This document shows positions 1 through 8,422 of a stretch of DNA of 64,000 nt, piece after piece. Source of the stretch: CATQGW01 sp965262235 (lineage in GTDB: Bacteria > Chloroflexota > Dehalococcoidia > Bin125). The notes under the pieces were generated by a model that ran no database searches, was not told where the DNA came from, and was given only the letters and a program-made list of their open reading frames with translations. Each line of letters opens with the position of its first letter. Position 1 is the first letter of the stretch. The stretch covers positions 2,542,001-2,606,000 of the forward strand of contig OZ253504.1 of the NCBI GenBank assembly GCA_965262235.1. The letters are read 5' to 3'. Both the position numbers and the translations under genes were made by a program.

Positions 1-30
1 CGGTCGGGCGTAATCCGTCCGCCGATTCCG

Positions 31-56
31 TCATTCCCGCGCACGCGGGAATCCCG
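31..56. repeat. Short perfect inverted repeat
   Basis: Arms ATTCCCGCG (33-41) and CGCGGGAAT (44-52) flank a 2-base centre. Motifs of this type (ATTCCCGCG...CGCGGGAAT) occur dispersed between genes in many GC-rich bacteria. No T-run follows, so a terminator is not supported. No second copy was seen in this window. Confidence 0.6.
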
Positions 57-229
57 CTCGGCCGAAAGACTGAACGCGCTATGGCATGATGACCGCGCAG
101 ACCGAGCAAGGAACTTCGCGGCTAGCACAGGCCGAAAGACGACCTGAGGGGAACGGCAGGTCCGCAGTTGGAGAAACCGCGCCACAGCCAAATTGAGCCG
201 CGTTAAGCGCTGCTTGCGAGGATGCTCGC
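57..229. other. Intergenic DNA without a gene call
   Basis: No credible reading frame. The element GCCGAAAGAC occurs twice (near 62 and 131), and GACCTG (141-146) can pair with CAGGTC (157-162) around an AGGGGAACGG loop, so a structured RNA is possible. It matches no RNA family I can name. Confidence 0.3.
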
Positions 230-973
230 TTACTTCACCAAGCGAGTACTCTCCGTCCGCCAAAATCCTGTTTGCATCTTCGCGAGGCTAACGTATCCCT
301 CTGAAATGATGGGGGCGCCCCACGCAAGACTTTCGGAGACCTGCCAACGAATAACAGCCTTGTCTTCCTCAACTGACCCTAGGAAAACGCTTACTAGCCG
401 CCCTTCCACCTCTGACGCAGGAACCATGTTGAGTGCAATCGGCAATTGCAATAAGGGATGATACTTGTACAGGAGCATCTCGATTGCAAACCGCATGATG
501 CCCAACCACTTATCCATGTCAGATCTGTTCCGCTGTGTGACTGCCACGAAATACTTGTGTACAAAGTCCGCGATTTCATCAGTGTCGTCTTTGACGATCG
601 CAAATGCTATTCGATTGTATGGACCACGGAGGAGCGGCACGCCTGGCATTCCGCCTGCGAGATGATTCAGAGCCTCAACGGCTAAGTCCGATGGTTGGCT
701 CTTCAGATATCCAGCCGCGCCAGTGCCATTTGAGTTAAACATCTTGATTCGCTGCTGAATCCAAATCCTACGAATGAGCCGCCATGAGTGTTTCACATCA
801 TTGCGAAATGTCAGTATGGTCGAGCGAATGTTACCGTAATTGGCCCAAAGGCTCAACCCAAGGGCAATAGCTGCAATAGCTATCGCAGGATCGATTCCAG
901 AAGCGATCGGCGACCGAGGGATATCGCAACATATGAATTGGAGGGGCGTTTGAGCAAAGAGGGAGACTACCAC
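230..973 (-). CDS. Hypothetical protein with N-terminal membrane segment
   Basis: A 247-residue protein I do not recognise. It has one hydrophobic segment near residues 28-45 (DPAIAIAAIALGLSLW), followed by a basic stretch with several Arg and Lys. The remainder is soluble and mixed in character, so it is probably a single-pass inner-membrane protein with most of the chain on one side. Codon use is visibly less GC-rich than most of the window, which together with the neighbouring broken methyltransferase suggests an acquired, poorly conserved segment. The annotated start is the first ATG; no strong Shine-Dalgarno decides it. No function is proposed. Confidence 0.55.
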   Translation of the reverse strand: MVVSLFAQTPLQFICCDIPRSPIASGIDPAIAIAAIALGLSLWANYGNIRSTILTFRNDVKHSWRLIRRIWIQQRIKMFNSNGTGAAGYLKSQPSDLAVEALNHLAGGMPGVPLLRGPYNRIAFAIVKDDTDEIADFVHKYFVAVTQRNRSDMDKWLGIMRFAIEMLLYKYHPLLQLPIALNMVPASEVEGRLVSVFLGSVEEDKAVIRWQVSESLAWGAPIISEGYVSLAKMQTGFWRTESTRLVK

Positions 974-985
974 GTGTTCATGCTG

Positions 986-1445
986 TCACCTTGCCATCCG
1001 ACCACGACGTTGATTCTCCGCTCGCAAACCGCCTCGTGTCAGCCTATTGGACTTGATCCGATCGCATGGACCACAGAGGAGCATTCTGTTCGGGATGTGG
1101 TTGAGGTCGCCCTCGGAGCGTGTCGTCTTGTGGTCCAGCTGGAGGTAGAGCGGGTCGTCGAACTCGCGGTCGCAGCCTGCGCAGGCCATCCCGTTCTCCT
1201 CGATCAGGATGTCGACGAGCTGCGCGCGGCTGAGCGTTGGGCCGGGCGCTTTGGTGATCCGCTTCTGCTTTATCCTCAAACCTGGCGCCCGCCGCGAGGC
1301 TGTCAGGCGTCGCGTGGAAGTCGCGGCCTTTGTTGAAGGGCGGGTCGGTGGCGATCAGATGCACCGTGCCGGAGTTCATGCCGCGCAGGAAGGGGAGGTT
1401 GTCGCCGTGGTAGAGGGTGCGGTTGGCGAAGTTCGGCGTGGCCAT
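986..1445 (-). pseudogene. DNA methyltransferase / HNH remnant, internally deleted
   Basis: From the ATG at 1445 one frame reads the N-terminus of a site-specific DNA methyltransferase: MATPNFANRT, then a HGDNL segment and the catalytic-type TDPPFNKGRDF motif. Near 1280 this frame breaks up. In a neighbouring frame on the same strand (986-1279) the sequence continues as a complete HNH-type C-terminus: CAGC, then LDH, then NRMLLCGPC, ending in GRMAR-stop. From memory, related full-length methyltransferases carry this HNH segment at the far end of a much longer protein. The two ends thus appear joined by a large internal deletion with frame loss. Only the 97-residue HNH part could still be translated. 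A chimeric assembly is the alternative. Confidence 0.7.
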
Positions 1446-2013
1446 GGTCAGACTCCCGCGCATATGTTCGCACGCTGACGGGCGGCTGGCAAGGCTGCGT
1501 GGGTGCGGGGCCCCCTCAGCCCCCTGCCTGGCCAGGAGCAAGCTGCTGTTTGGCAGCTCCCCCCTGGGGGGAGCAGTGGAGCGTGGGCGGTGGTGATCAG
1601 TTTGCGGGGATTTTTCGTTGTCGGCCGGATCTCGGGAGTTGTTTCTATCTGGTCGGGGGGCGTTGGGGTGATCGAATTCGTTTGGCGGGGTTCAGTGAGG
1701 TTCAGGCGCGGTGATCGGGGTCGGCTCGATCCGGCGGGTCTGACGAAGGCGTCGGGGCGGTTGCGCGTGATGCGCATGAGTGGAACTCCTGTGCTGAGGG
1801 GATCGTAGCAGGGTTCTGCGGTGTCGGGGATGTGCCGTCGGCCCTGGGCGCTATACATGCGCAGGTGCAGGCTGCTGTTTGGCAGCTCCCCCGCGGGGGG
1901 AGCGGGATGGCGGTGGGTGGCAAAAGCGGCGCCTCCCCCCTCTGCCTGCGGCATCTCCCCCCCCCTCAGGGGGGAGAGTGGGGAGGGTGGTGCGAGAGTG
2001 GGGCGATGCTTGG
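1446..2013. repeat. Gene-poor segment with dispersed G/C-tract repeats
   Basis: No convincing gene. The unit GCTGCTGTTTGGCAGCTCCC occurs near 1541-1560 and again near 1868-1887, each followed by a C-run/G-run palindrome. A third element at 1932-1988 contains CTCTGCCTGCGGCATCTCC and then C-run/TCA/G-run, the same family as the blocks at 9540-9872 and 19040-19303. A minus-strand reading frame from ATG 1777 has AGGAG eight bases upstream, but it is Pro/Thr/Arg-rich, runs into the repeat and is not supported as a gene. Confidence 0.6.
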
Positions 2014-2124
2014 CTATAGCGCGCCGGTCCAGGAGAGGAGCATCCAGACGAGCACGCCGGCGAATGCGGCGGCCATGGTTAGCTGGAACAGGATTAGCAG
2101 CTCGGTGGGTCCTCGCCTCGGCAT
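2014..2124 (-). CDS. Very small membrane protein (36 aa)
   Basis: A 36-codon frame from ATG 2124 to TAG 2014: a short polar start (MPRRGPTELL), then a continuous hydrophobic stretch with small residues (MAAAFAGVLVWMLLSW) and a stop. This is the pattern of single-pass small membrane proteins. A GAGGG lies about 13 bases upstream, farther than ideal. It is divergent to the next small membrane ORF at 2149. No homologue can be named, and chance cannot be excluded at this length. Confidence 0.4.
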   Translation of the reverse strand: MPRRGPTELLILFQLTMAAAFAGVLVWMLLSWTGAL

Positions 2125-2148
2125 GACGCGCAGCATACCCTCAGATGC

Positions 2149-2472
2149 ATGCTTGATCTGAGCGAATGGCGCGACCTCGGCCTGATCCTGCTCGCGGTTG
2201 GATTCGGGGTTGTCTCACTGGCGTGCCTCGTCGCGACGCTGATCGCTGGACGGATCGGCTTCCGCGTGATCCGCGGACTCCAGCGCGTCCACGACGGCCG
2301 GCTCCTGACATTGCTGAACACGATTGAACAGCGGCAGACCAGCTGGCGCGAGCAAGGGCTGCTCGAGCCGCAGGGCCTGCCCGAACTGGCCCGTCGGCTC
2401 GCCGCGCTCCGACACCGACGGCGGCCCAAGCCGAAACGGCGTCTCTGGGGCCTGCTGCCGCCCGCGCGTTAG
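2149..2472 (+). CDS. Small single-pass membrane protein, hypothetical
   Basis: A 107-residue protein. Residues 10-35 form one long hydrophobic segment (LGLILLAVGFGVVSLACLVA) and the rest is a charged, helix-prone tail that ends in a very basic patch (RHRRRPKPKRR). This suits a membrane-anchored protein with a cytoplasmic basic tail. I recognise no family. A terminator-like structure is not visible between it and the following dehydrogenase, which has its own ribosome-binding site. Confidence 0.55.
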   Translation: MLDLSEWRDLGLILLAVGFGVVSLACLVATLIAGRIGFRVIRGLQRVHDGRLLTLLNTIEQRQTSWREQGLLEPQGLPELARRLAALRHRRRPKPKRRLWGLLPPAR

Positions 2473-2569
2473 CGGCCGCGCGGTTGTTCCGCGCCCCGCT
2501 CTGGCCTAGCCTTTGGCCTGATCGCGACCGCCCAGCGGGGGCTGGCGCGCAAATTTTGAAGGGACGCCC

Positions 2570-3685
2570 ATGAAGGCGGCAATCTTCGACCCCGAGAATC
2601 AGGCAAAAGACGGCGACCGCTCGGTGCTTGAGGTGCACGACATCGATGTGCGCGACCCCGAGCCCTCTGAAGTCCTGGTCCGAACCACCACCAGTGGCGT
2701 CTGCCACAGCGACCTGCACTTCATCGATGGTAAGTGGGCGGCCGCCTTCGGCGGGCTGCCCGCCGTGCTCGGCCACGAGGCCGCCGGCGTGGTTGAGTCA
2801 GTCGGCGACGATGTCACCTACGTCCGGCCCGGCGACAACGTGATCATGTCGTTCCGCCCCTTCTGCGGCGAGTGCTACTGGTGCCTGCGCGGCGAGCCGA
2901 ACCTGTGCCCCGCGCCCAACGACGCGGCGCTCTCCCGTAGCCGCCTCACCTGGGACGGCCGCCCGGTCGTGCAGATGGCCTCGGTCGGTTCGTTCGGTGA
3001 GTACATGCTCACCACCCAGGCCGGCGTGCTCAAGATTCCCGAAGACATCCCGCCCGCCGAGGCGGCGCTGGTTGGCTGCGGTGTCATGACCGGCGTCGGC
3101 GCCGCGCTCTACACCGCGAAGGTCCCCGGCGGCGCGGTCGTGGCCGTGATCGGCTGCGGCGGCGTTGGCCTCAACGTCATCCAGGGCTGCCGAATCGCCG
3201 GCGCGAGCCAGATCATCGCCGTTGACATCCTCGACAACAAGCTCGAGATGGCGACCAACTTCGGCGCGACGAGCACGATCAACGCCGCCAACGTTGACGC
3301 CGTCGAGGCCGTCAAGGAGATGACCGGCGGCGATGGCGTGGAGATCGCCTTCGAGGCGATTGGCAACGTCAACGCCGCTCGCCAGGCCTGGGACATGGTC
3401 CGCGCCGGCGGCACCGCCTGCATCGTCGGCATGATGCCGCTCGGCTCCGAGGTCAGCCTGCCGGGTCCCGAGTTCCTGCAGGAGAAGAAGGCGATCGGCT
3501 GCATGTACGGCAGCACCCGCTTCCGTGAGCACATGCCCAAGCTGCTCGACCTCTACCGCCAGGACAAGCTGGACCTGACCGGTCTGGTCACGAGGCGCTT
3601 CGAGCTGGGCGAGATCAACGAGGCCTTCGCCGCGATGCAGAACGGCGAAGTCGCCCGCGGCGTGCTGGACATCTCCCAGCCCTAG
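2570..3685 (+). CDS. Zinc-dependent alcohol dehydrogenase (MDR family)
   Basis: NAD-dependent medium-chain dehydrogenase oxidising an alcohol or reducing an aldehyde, 371 residues, the usual length. Catalytic zinc ligands are visible as Cys45 (GVCHSD), His69 with Glu70 (GHEAAG) and Cys171. The structural zinc lobe has Cys99, Cys102, Cys105 and Cys113 in the standard spacing. The Rossmann motif GCGGVG lies at 196-201 with Asp220 at the end of the second strand, favouring NAD. AAGGGA sits just upstream of the ATG. It resembles the actinobacterial branch that includes mycothiol-linked formaldehyde dehydrogenases, but the substrate cannot be read from the sequence. It is followed by a strong hairpin and appears to be a single-gene unit. 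Confidence 0.93.
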   Translation: MKAAIFDPENQAKDGDRSVLEVHDIDVRDPEPSEVLVRTTTSGVCHSDLHFIDGKWAAAFGGLPAVLGHEAAGVVESVGDDVTYVRPGDNVIMSFRPFCGECYWCLRGEPNLCPAPNDAALSRSRLTWDGRPVVQMASVGSFGEYMLTTQAGVLKIPEDIPPAEAALVGCGVMTGVGAALYTAKVPGGAVVAVIGCGGVGLNVIQGCRIAGASQIIAVDILDNKLEMATNFGATSTINAANVDAVEAVKEMTGGDGVEIAFEAIGNVNAARQAWDMVRAGGTACIVGMMPLGSEVSLPGPEFLQEKKAIGCMYGSTRFREHMPKLLDLYRQDKLDLTGLVTRRFELGEINEAFAAMQNGEVARGVLDISQP

Positions 3686-3713
3686 CCGTCGCACCCAGTC
3701 GCGCCAACCGGAG

Positions 3714-3735
3714 CGGCCCCCGCAAGGGGGCCGTT
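3714..3735 (+). terminator. Hairpin terminator after the alcohol dehydrogenase
   Basis: CGGCCCCC (3714-3721) pairs perfectly with GGGGGCCG (3726-3733) around a GCAA tetraloop, followed by TTCC. The T-run is short, but the stem is very stable and the position, 29 bases after the stop codon, fits. Confidence 0.65.
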
Positions 3736-3824
3736 CCTGATCGCGCGAGCTGCCACAGCGCTACAGTGACCATAAGCGGCGGCTGGCGCAGGATATGTGT
3801 CACGAGCTGGAGGCGTGAGTCTCG

Positions 3825-4301
3825 ATGGATCTCAACCAGCAGAAGGAGCAATTCTCGTTGGCCTACATCCACGCGGTCGCCGCTTGTGCTGGATATCAGT
3901 ACGACGAGGTACGAGACCGAGCCAGCGTTGACGGTCAGATCTCCTCCGACCAGGGACTCTGCCCCGTGCTGCAGTTCCAGGCCAAATCAACCTCGACCGA
4001 CGTGGTCCGCGACCGACACCTACGATATGACCTACGAGTCAAGAACCACAACGATCTACGCGTCCCGACCGCTGTGATCAAGCTCTTGATCGTTGTAACG
4101 GTGCCGGCGGAGGTTGGAGATTGGAGCGCTCTGAGCGCCGACGAATTGTGCCTGCGTGGGCGTGGGTACTGGCTGTCTCTCCGGGGTCAACCGCCCTCGA
4201 ACAACCCGCGCACCCGTGCCGTCCACATTCCGCGGACGAACACGTTCACGCCCAACGACCTGCCTGAATTGATGCGTCGCGTCGAGGAAAGGGACTTCTG
4301 A
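3825..4301 (+). CDS. DUF4365 domain protein (nuclease-fold)
   Basis: A 158-residue protein matching DUF4365, a family with a PD-(D/E)XK nuclease-like fold often found in defence and mobile contexts. The N-terminus has the characteristic EQFSLAYIHAVAACAGY helix. Asp36 and the Q-A-K motif at 52-54 sit where the nuclease-type acidic residue and QxK motif occur. The C-terminal part has the usual yWlsLrG-like segment. It overlaps the next gene by one base (TGATG), so the two are probably translationally coupled. Whether it cuts DNA is unknown. Family assignment is fairly secure, function is not. Confidence 0.75.
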   Translation: MDLNQQKEQFSLAYIHAVAACAGYQYDEVRDRASVDGQISSDQGLCPVLQFQAKSTSTDVVRDRHLRYDLRVKNHNDLRVPTAVIKLLIVVTVPAEVGDWSALSADELCLRGRGYWLSLRGQPPSNNPRTRAVHIPRTNTFTPNDLPELMRRVEERDF

Positions 4302-5449
4302 TGAGGGTCCGGATCGACGACGATCACATGCTGAACTCCATCTCCTCGATGACCCTGGCGACCTATCTAAAGGGCCACAGGTGGCGTCTTGCGGGCACCA
4401 TGGGTGACGAGATCGAGGTCTACCAGATACAGGCCGGTGGGCGAACATCGACCGTTCACGTGCCCGTTCGGGATACGTTCGCAGACCATGCTGATTCGAT
4501 CGCGCGAGCCCTACGCACTCTGTCCGTGACGGAAGAGCGATCGGAGCTTGATGTCTATGGTGATGTGCGCGCGACGAGCGCCGATCGGATTCGCGTCAGC
4601 CCGCGCAATGCCTCGAACCCCGTTCACCTGTCGCTGCATGATGCAGGTCATCTGATGACGGATGCATATAACCTCCTCTCGTCGGCCGCCCGTGCGACCG
4701 AAAAGCCTCGGGCAGCGTATCGAGGCTCGCTCTCGAACCTCGTTGCAACCTTTCTCGCACACATCTCCGCCGCCCCGCTCGGGTTCGACGCGTATGAACT
4801 CACGCTGTACTCGCCGCTTCGCGCGGCGGTGGGGCAGGCATCGCTGTCCGGTGATTTCACTGACACGCCGTTCGCACGGCGCGCTGTCGTCGAGCTGGCC
4901 GAGGGCCTGACGGCGGTCGAGGCTGCAATCGTCGAATCGAAACAGTCGGACGAATTGTCGCCGTTCGAGCGTGCCGTTCCGGCCGGCGTCAGCGCCAATC
5001 TTTGCGGAGCGATCGCAGCGCTGGTCGAGCACGCCGATCAGTTCGGCGATGGCATCAGCGTCGATGTCGGTTGGGCGGCGGTACGCCCGCGCGATGGTTC
5101 ACGCGACCGGGCCGTTCCGTTCAGTACGCACGATGTGGAAGTCCTGACTGCTGCCCGGGATCACCTGCGACATCGCGCTGCGTATCCAGATGAGCATCTG
5201 GTGGCCGATGTCTTTCGGCTCGAGCGCGACCCCACGGAGTTCGACGGACGCGCGACCCTGCTCGCCGAACTTGACGACCGGACTCAACGAGTCGAGGTTG
5301 AGTTCGCCGAAGGCGACTACCAGACGGCGATCGAGGCGCACGACCGAAAGCTCCCCGTCGAGCTCGATGGCGACCTACACCCGGCCGGACGCGGATACGA
5401 ACTCCGCAACCCACGCAATGTGCGGCTGCTCGGCGAATCACAGTCGTGA
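4301..5449 (+). CDS. Hypothetical partner of the DUF4365 protein
   Basis: A 382-residue soluble protein with no motif I recognise. The central part (about 105-245) is helical, and the last 90 residues look strand-rich and end in RGYELRNPRNVRLL, resembling a small barrel. Both ends of the gene overlap neighbours: one base with the DUF4365 gene upstream, and four bases (GTGA) with the CoA-transferase downstream. Codon use is slightly less GC-biased than the metabolic genes nearby. The tight pairing suggests it works with the DUF4365 protein, perhaps as a sensor or immunity partner; that is inference. Confidence 0.65.
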   Translation: MRVRIDDDHMLNSISSMTLATYLKGHRWRLAGTMGDEIEVYQIQAGGRTSTVHVPVRDTFADHADSIARALRTLSVTEERSELDVYGDVRATSADRIRVSPRNASNPVHLSLHDAGHLMTDAYNLLSSAARATEKPRAAYRGSLSNLVATFLAHISAAPLGFDAYELTLYSPLRAAVGQASLSGDFTDTPFARRAVVELAEGLTAVEAAIVESKQSDELSPFERAVPAGVSANLCGAIAALVEHADQFGDGISVDVGWAAVRPRDGSRDRAVPFSTHDVEVLTAARDHLRHRAAYPDEHLVADVFRLERDPTEFDGRATLLAELDDRTQRVEVEFAEGDYQTAIEAHDRKLPVELDGDLHPAGRGYELRNPRNVRLLGESQS

Positions 5450-6753
5450 CCAGTTTCGACGCGTACCTCCCACCCCGGTCTGCCGCCCGCCCCGCACGAC
5501 GCGGCGAAGCCGCGGACGCCCTCGGCGACATCCCTGATGGGGCGCGGGTCGTGATCGCGCCGCTCTCGGGCACTCCGTTTGGCTTGCTTGAGGAACTCGA
5601 CGGGCTGCGCGGGCGCTGGCGCCACATCGAGCTTGCCGGCGGGCAGCTGCTGCAAGCGATCGCACCGCTCAGCCACCCGGGGGAGCCATTCAGCTTCACC
5701 ACGTACCAGATGAGCGGCGCCTATCGTCCCGCCGAGGAGGCCGGCGTCCTGCGATACGTCGCGGCGTCCTATGCGCTGGTGCCGCAGCTCTTTGAGCCCG
5801 ACAGCGCGCTGCCGGCCGATGCCGTGTTGGTGCAGATCAGCCAGCCCAATGCGGATGGCATGCACTCGCTGGGCAGCTCGGTTGGCGGCATCCTCAACGT
5901 GATCCGCACGGCGCCGCTGGTGATCGGTCAGATCAATCCTCGCGTGCCCTACACCCTCGGCGCCTCTGAAGTCCGCGCCGAGGAGTTCGACTGGCTGGTC
6001 GATCTGGAAAGCGGCATCCCCGAGGCCAACCGCGCGCAGCCCGGACCGGTCGAGCGCCAGATCGCCGAACACGTGGTGTCGCTGGTGCCCGACGGGGCCA
6101 CGCTGCAGTTCGGGATCGGCGCGATGCCCGAGGCGATCATGGGCCTGCTGAGCAGCCGCTCCGACCTGGGCATCCACTCCGGCCTGATCAGCGACGGGAT
6201 CGTCGACCTGCTCGAGAGCGGCGCGATCACGGGCGCTCGCAAGGCGACGGCGCCGGGCTTCATCATCGCCACCGAGGCGATCGGCACGGCATCGCTCTAC
6301 CGCTGGCTGGATCGCAACGAGAGCGTGCGCTTCGCCCCGGCGAGCTACACCCACTCGCCCACGGTGCTGGCCCAGCAGCGGAACTTCGTCGCGATCAACT
6401 CCGCTGTTGAGGTCGCGCTCGATGGCACGGTCAACGCCGAGTCCGTCGGTGGACGCCGCATCTCGGGACCGGGCGGTCAGCCCGACTTCGCGGCGGCGGC
6501 CGTGATTCACGGCGGCGCCAGCGTGATCGCGCTGCCCTCCACCGCCGCGCGCGGTCGTGTGTCGCGGATCGTCAAGCAGCTGCCGCAGGGCGCAGCCGTC
6601 ACGACCCCGTCCTACTTCGCCGACATCGTCGTCACTGAGTACGGGATCGCGCGTCTCCGCGGCCGCACGCTCGACCAGCGAGCTGACGCGCTGCGCCGAA
6701 TCGCCCACCCCGAGTTCCGCGCCGACCTCGCCGGCGACCCCGGATCCAACTGA
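5446..6753 (+). CDS. Acetyl-CoA hydrolase/transferase family protein
   Basis: A 435-residue class I CoA-transferase of the acetyl-CoA hydrolase / 4-hydroxybutyrate CoA-transferase type, which moves CoA between acyl-CoA and a free acid. Family marks are the GIGAMPEA turn (223-230), the ADG/ISQPNADG segment and the NAESVGGRRISGPGGQPDF block. In the 4-hydroxybutyrate enzyme the catalytic glutamate lies in a GIHTE motif; here the equivalent reads GIHSG (Gly246), so the usual nucleophile is missing at that position. Start is GTG at 5446, overlapping the preceding stop as GTGA. The substrate is unknown. Confidence 0.85.
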   Translation: MTSFDAYLPPRSAARPARRGEAADALGDIPDGARVVIAPLSGTPFGLLEELDGLRGRWRHIELAGGQLLQAIAPLSHPGEPFSFTTYQMSGAYRPAEEAGVLRYVAASYALVPQLFEPDSALPADAVLVQISQPNADGMHSLGSSVGGILNVIRTAPLVIGQINPRVPYTLGASEVRAEEFDWLVDLESGIPEANRAQPGPVERQIAEHVVSLVPDGATLQFGIGAMPEAIMGLLSSRSDLGIHSGLISDGIVDLLESGAITGARKATAPGFIIATEAIGTASLYRWLDRNESVRFAPASYTHSPTVLAQQRNFVAINSAVEVALDGTVNAESVGGRRISGPGGQPDFAAAAVIHGGASVIALPSTAARGRVSRIVKQLPQGAAVTTPSYFADIVVTEYGIARLRGRTLDQRADALRRIAHPEFRADLAGDPGSN

Positions 6754-6875
6754 ACGTCGCCGACTCGCTGCGCCGCCCTCGGGCGCGCGCGCGGCTCGCG
6801 CTGCTGTCTCCGAGCGGCCGACTGCGAACTCGGACGCGCAGCTTGCGACGCCTGCGCGACACCCGTCACGCTGCA

Positions 6876-6905
6876 TTGACACAAGGCGTCGCCGTGGGCC
6901 ATATT
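6876..6905 (+). promoter_or_regulatory. Putative sigma70-type promoter
   Basis: TTGACA at 6876-6881 is a perfect -35 box. CATATT at 6900-6905 is a plausible -10 with an 18-base spacer, about 40 bases before the ATG at 6945. It would drive the cyclic-nucleotide-binding protein. Confidence 0.45.
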
Positions 6906-6944
6906 CTGAGTTCGGAAGCCTCGTTCCACACCGCGGAGATCACC

Positions 6945-7385
6945 ATGCCCGAAGCCATCGAAGACATGCTCGCCAACACCTCCCTGTTCGCTCGCGTCGA
7001 TCGCCAGCACCTCGGCGAGATTGCGGCCTGGGTTCAGCTGCAGACGTTCGACGCCGGCCAGGCAATCGAGCGCGAGGGCGAGCTTGGCACCGCGCTCCAC
7101 GTGATCCGCAGCGGCGGCGTCGATGTCTACCAGGGCTACGGCTCCGACCACCAGCAGCATCTCGCCAGCTTCGGCGAGGGCGACTTCTTCGGCGAGATGG
7201 CGCTCCTGCTCGGGCGTCCCCGCAGCGCGACCATCATCGCCAATGAGCCGACCGAGTGCATCGTGATTCTGCGCAACACGGTCGAGGAGCAGGCCACGGT
7301 CGAGCTCCTCTGGTCGATGCTGCATCACGTCGCCGAGCGTCTCTCGAGCGCCGATGAGCAGCTCGGCGAGCTGGCCTCGCACTAG
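6945..7385 (+). CDS. Cyclic nucleotide-binding domain protein
   Basis: A 146-residue stand-alone cNMP-binding domain. The beta-roll runs over residues 12-110 and the phosphate-binding cassette reads GEGDFFGEMALLLGRPRSA, with the Glu of GEMALL and the Arg of RSA expected to contact cyclic nucleotide ribose and phosphate. There is no DNA-binding helix-turn-helix, so unlike CRP it cannot act directly on DNA; it probably modulates another protein. I chose the ATG at 6945 because GGAG lies 8 bases upstream and the domain starts right after it. A longer frame from 6843 has no family-like sequence. The adjacent gene is convergent. Confidence 0.82.
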   Translation: MPEAIEDMLANTSLFARVDRQHLGEIAAWVQLQTFDAGQAIEREGELGTALHVIRSGGVDVYQGYGSDHQQHLASFGEGDFFGEMALLLGRPRSATIIANEPTECIVILRNTVEEQATVELLWSMLHHVAERLSSADEQLGELASH

Positions 7386-7427
7386 CCCGCGACGGCCGGC
7401 ACCAGTTCCCACGAAGGGGTGGGCAGC

Positions 7428-8357
7428 TCAGCCGCCGACCGTCGTGGCGCCCAGCGCCTCCACGACCCTCGCCAGCGCCTGCGTTCCATCGTCGCCGGCG
7501 CCCTGCGCCTGGAGTTGGTAGTAGAGCTGGTGCACCAGCGAGGTGTTCGGCAGCGGCTGCAACACTTCGTCGGCCGCTTCCAGCGCCAGACGCAGGTCCT
7601 TCTGCATCAGCCGGATCATGAAGCCCGGCGCGAAGTCGCGCCCCGCGATCCGCGGCCCCAGGTTCGAGAGCTGCCACGATCCCGCTGCGCCCGCGCTGAT
7701 CGCGGCGAGCATGCGCTCCGCATCGACGCCCGACTTCTGCGTCAGCGCCAGCGCCTCGCAGACGCCGAGCAGCGCCCCCGCGATCGCGACCTGGTTGCAC
7801 AGCTTGACGGTCTGCCCGGCCCCGTTCGGTCCGCAGTGCGTGATCGTCCGGCCCATCGCTTCGAGGATCGGCCGGCAGCGCTCCAGCACCTCAGCCTCGC
7901 CCCCAACCATGATCGAGAGCGTTCCCGCCTTCGCGCCGGTGTCGCCGCCCGAGACCGGCGCGTCGAGCATCTGCACGCCCTGCGCCCGCAGCTGCTCGGC
8001 GATCGAGCGGGTCACCGCCGGGCTGATCGTGCTCATGTCGACCACCACTGATCCCGAGGCCAACCCGCCGATCGCCGCCCGCTCGGCGTCGCCGTCCGGC
8101 CCATCGACCAGCACCTCGACGACATCGCTGCTGTCGGTCACGATCGTCACCAGCACGTCCGACACCTCCGCCACCGCTCGCGGCGACTCAGCCGCCACCG
8201 CGCCCAGCTCGGTGCACGCGTCGACCCCGGCCTGGCTGCGATTCCAGACCGTCGGCACGATTCCCGCGCCGATCAGGTTGGCCACCATCGGCCGCCCCAT
8301 GATCCCCAGGCCGATGAAGCCGACCCGCTCCGAGTTGGTTGTTCCGTTCGCTGCCAT
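7428..8357 (-). CDS. 3-hydroxyisobutyrate dehydrogenase-like oxidoreductase
   Basis: A beta-hydroxyacid dehydrogenase of 309 residues, NAD(P)-dependent. The N-terminal nucleotide-binding motif is VGFIGLGIMG (12-21), the substrate segment is DAPVSGGDTGA (132-142) and the catalytic lysine is Lys185 in GQTVKLCNQ. Arg40 after the second strand may favour NADP. Members act on 3-hydroxyisobutyrate, tartronate semialdehyde or succinic semialdehyde; which one cannot be read here. Start at 8357 is chosen because GGAGG lies 8 bases upstream and the Rossmann motif follows; the longer frame to 8546 is Arg-rich and unlikely. It is divergent from the small ORF at 8423. Confidence 0.9.
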   Translation of the reverse strand: MAANGTTNSERVGFIGLGIMGRPMVANLIGAGIVPTVWNRSQAGVDACTELGAVAAESPRAVAEVSDVLVTIVTDSSDVVEVLVDGPDGDAERAAIGGLASGSVVVDMSTISPAVTRSIAEQLRAQGVQMLDAPVSGGDTGAKAGTLSIMVGGEAEVLERCRPILEAMGRTITHCGPNGAGQTVKLCNQVAIAGALLGVCEALALTQKSGVDAERMLAAISAGAAGSWQLSNLGPRIAGRDFAPGFMIRLMQKDLRLALEAADEVLQPLPNTSLVHQLYYQLQAQGAGDDGTQALARVVEALGATTVGG

Positions 8358-8422
8358 GACTCCCGCCTCCCGCCGCTGCTGATCGCGTCGCATCTTGCGA
8401 TCGGCGGCTATGGTACGCGCGA

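Noticed and set aside
57..229. Second riboswitch
   Set aside because: GAGGGGAACGG resembles part of the c-di-AMP core, but the GGGGTGAA and CCGACAGCTAACC blocks are absent.
1448..1777. Minus-strand ORF with AGGAG before ATG 1777
   Set aside because: The RBS is good, but the product is Pro/Thr/Arg-rich and runs into the GC-tract repeats; no conserved pattern.
5317..6882. 521-residue minus-strand ORF opposite the CoA-transferase
   Set aside because: Arg/Ala-rich mirror of the plus-strand gene, a common artefact in GC-rich DNA. The same applies to 2798-3694, 14116-14598, 19075-20169, 32981-34084, 34151-35509, 47738-49018, 49115-50557, 51374-52798 and 55314-56882.
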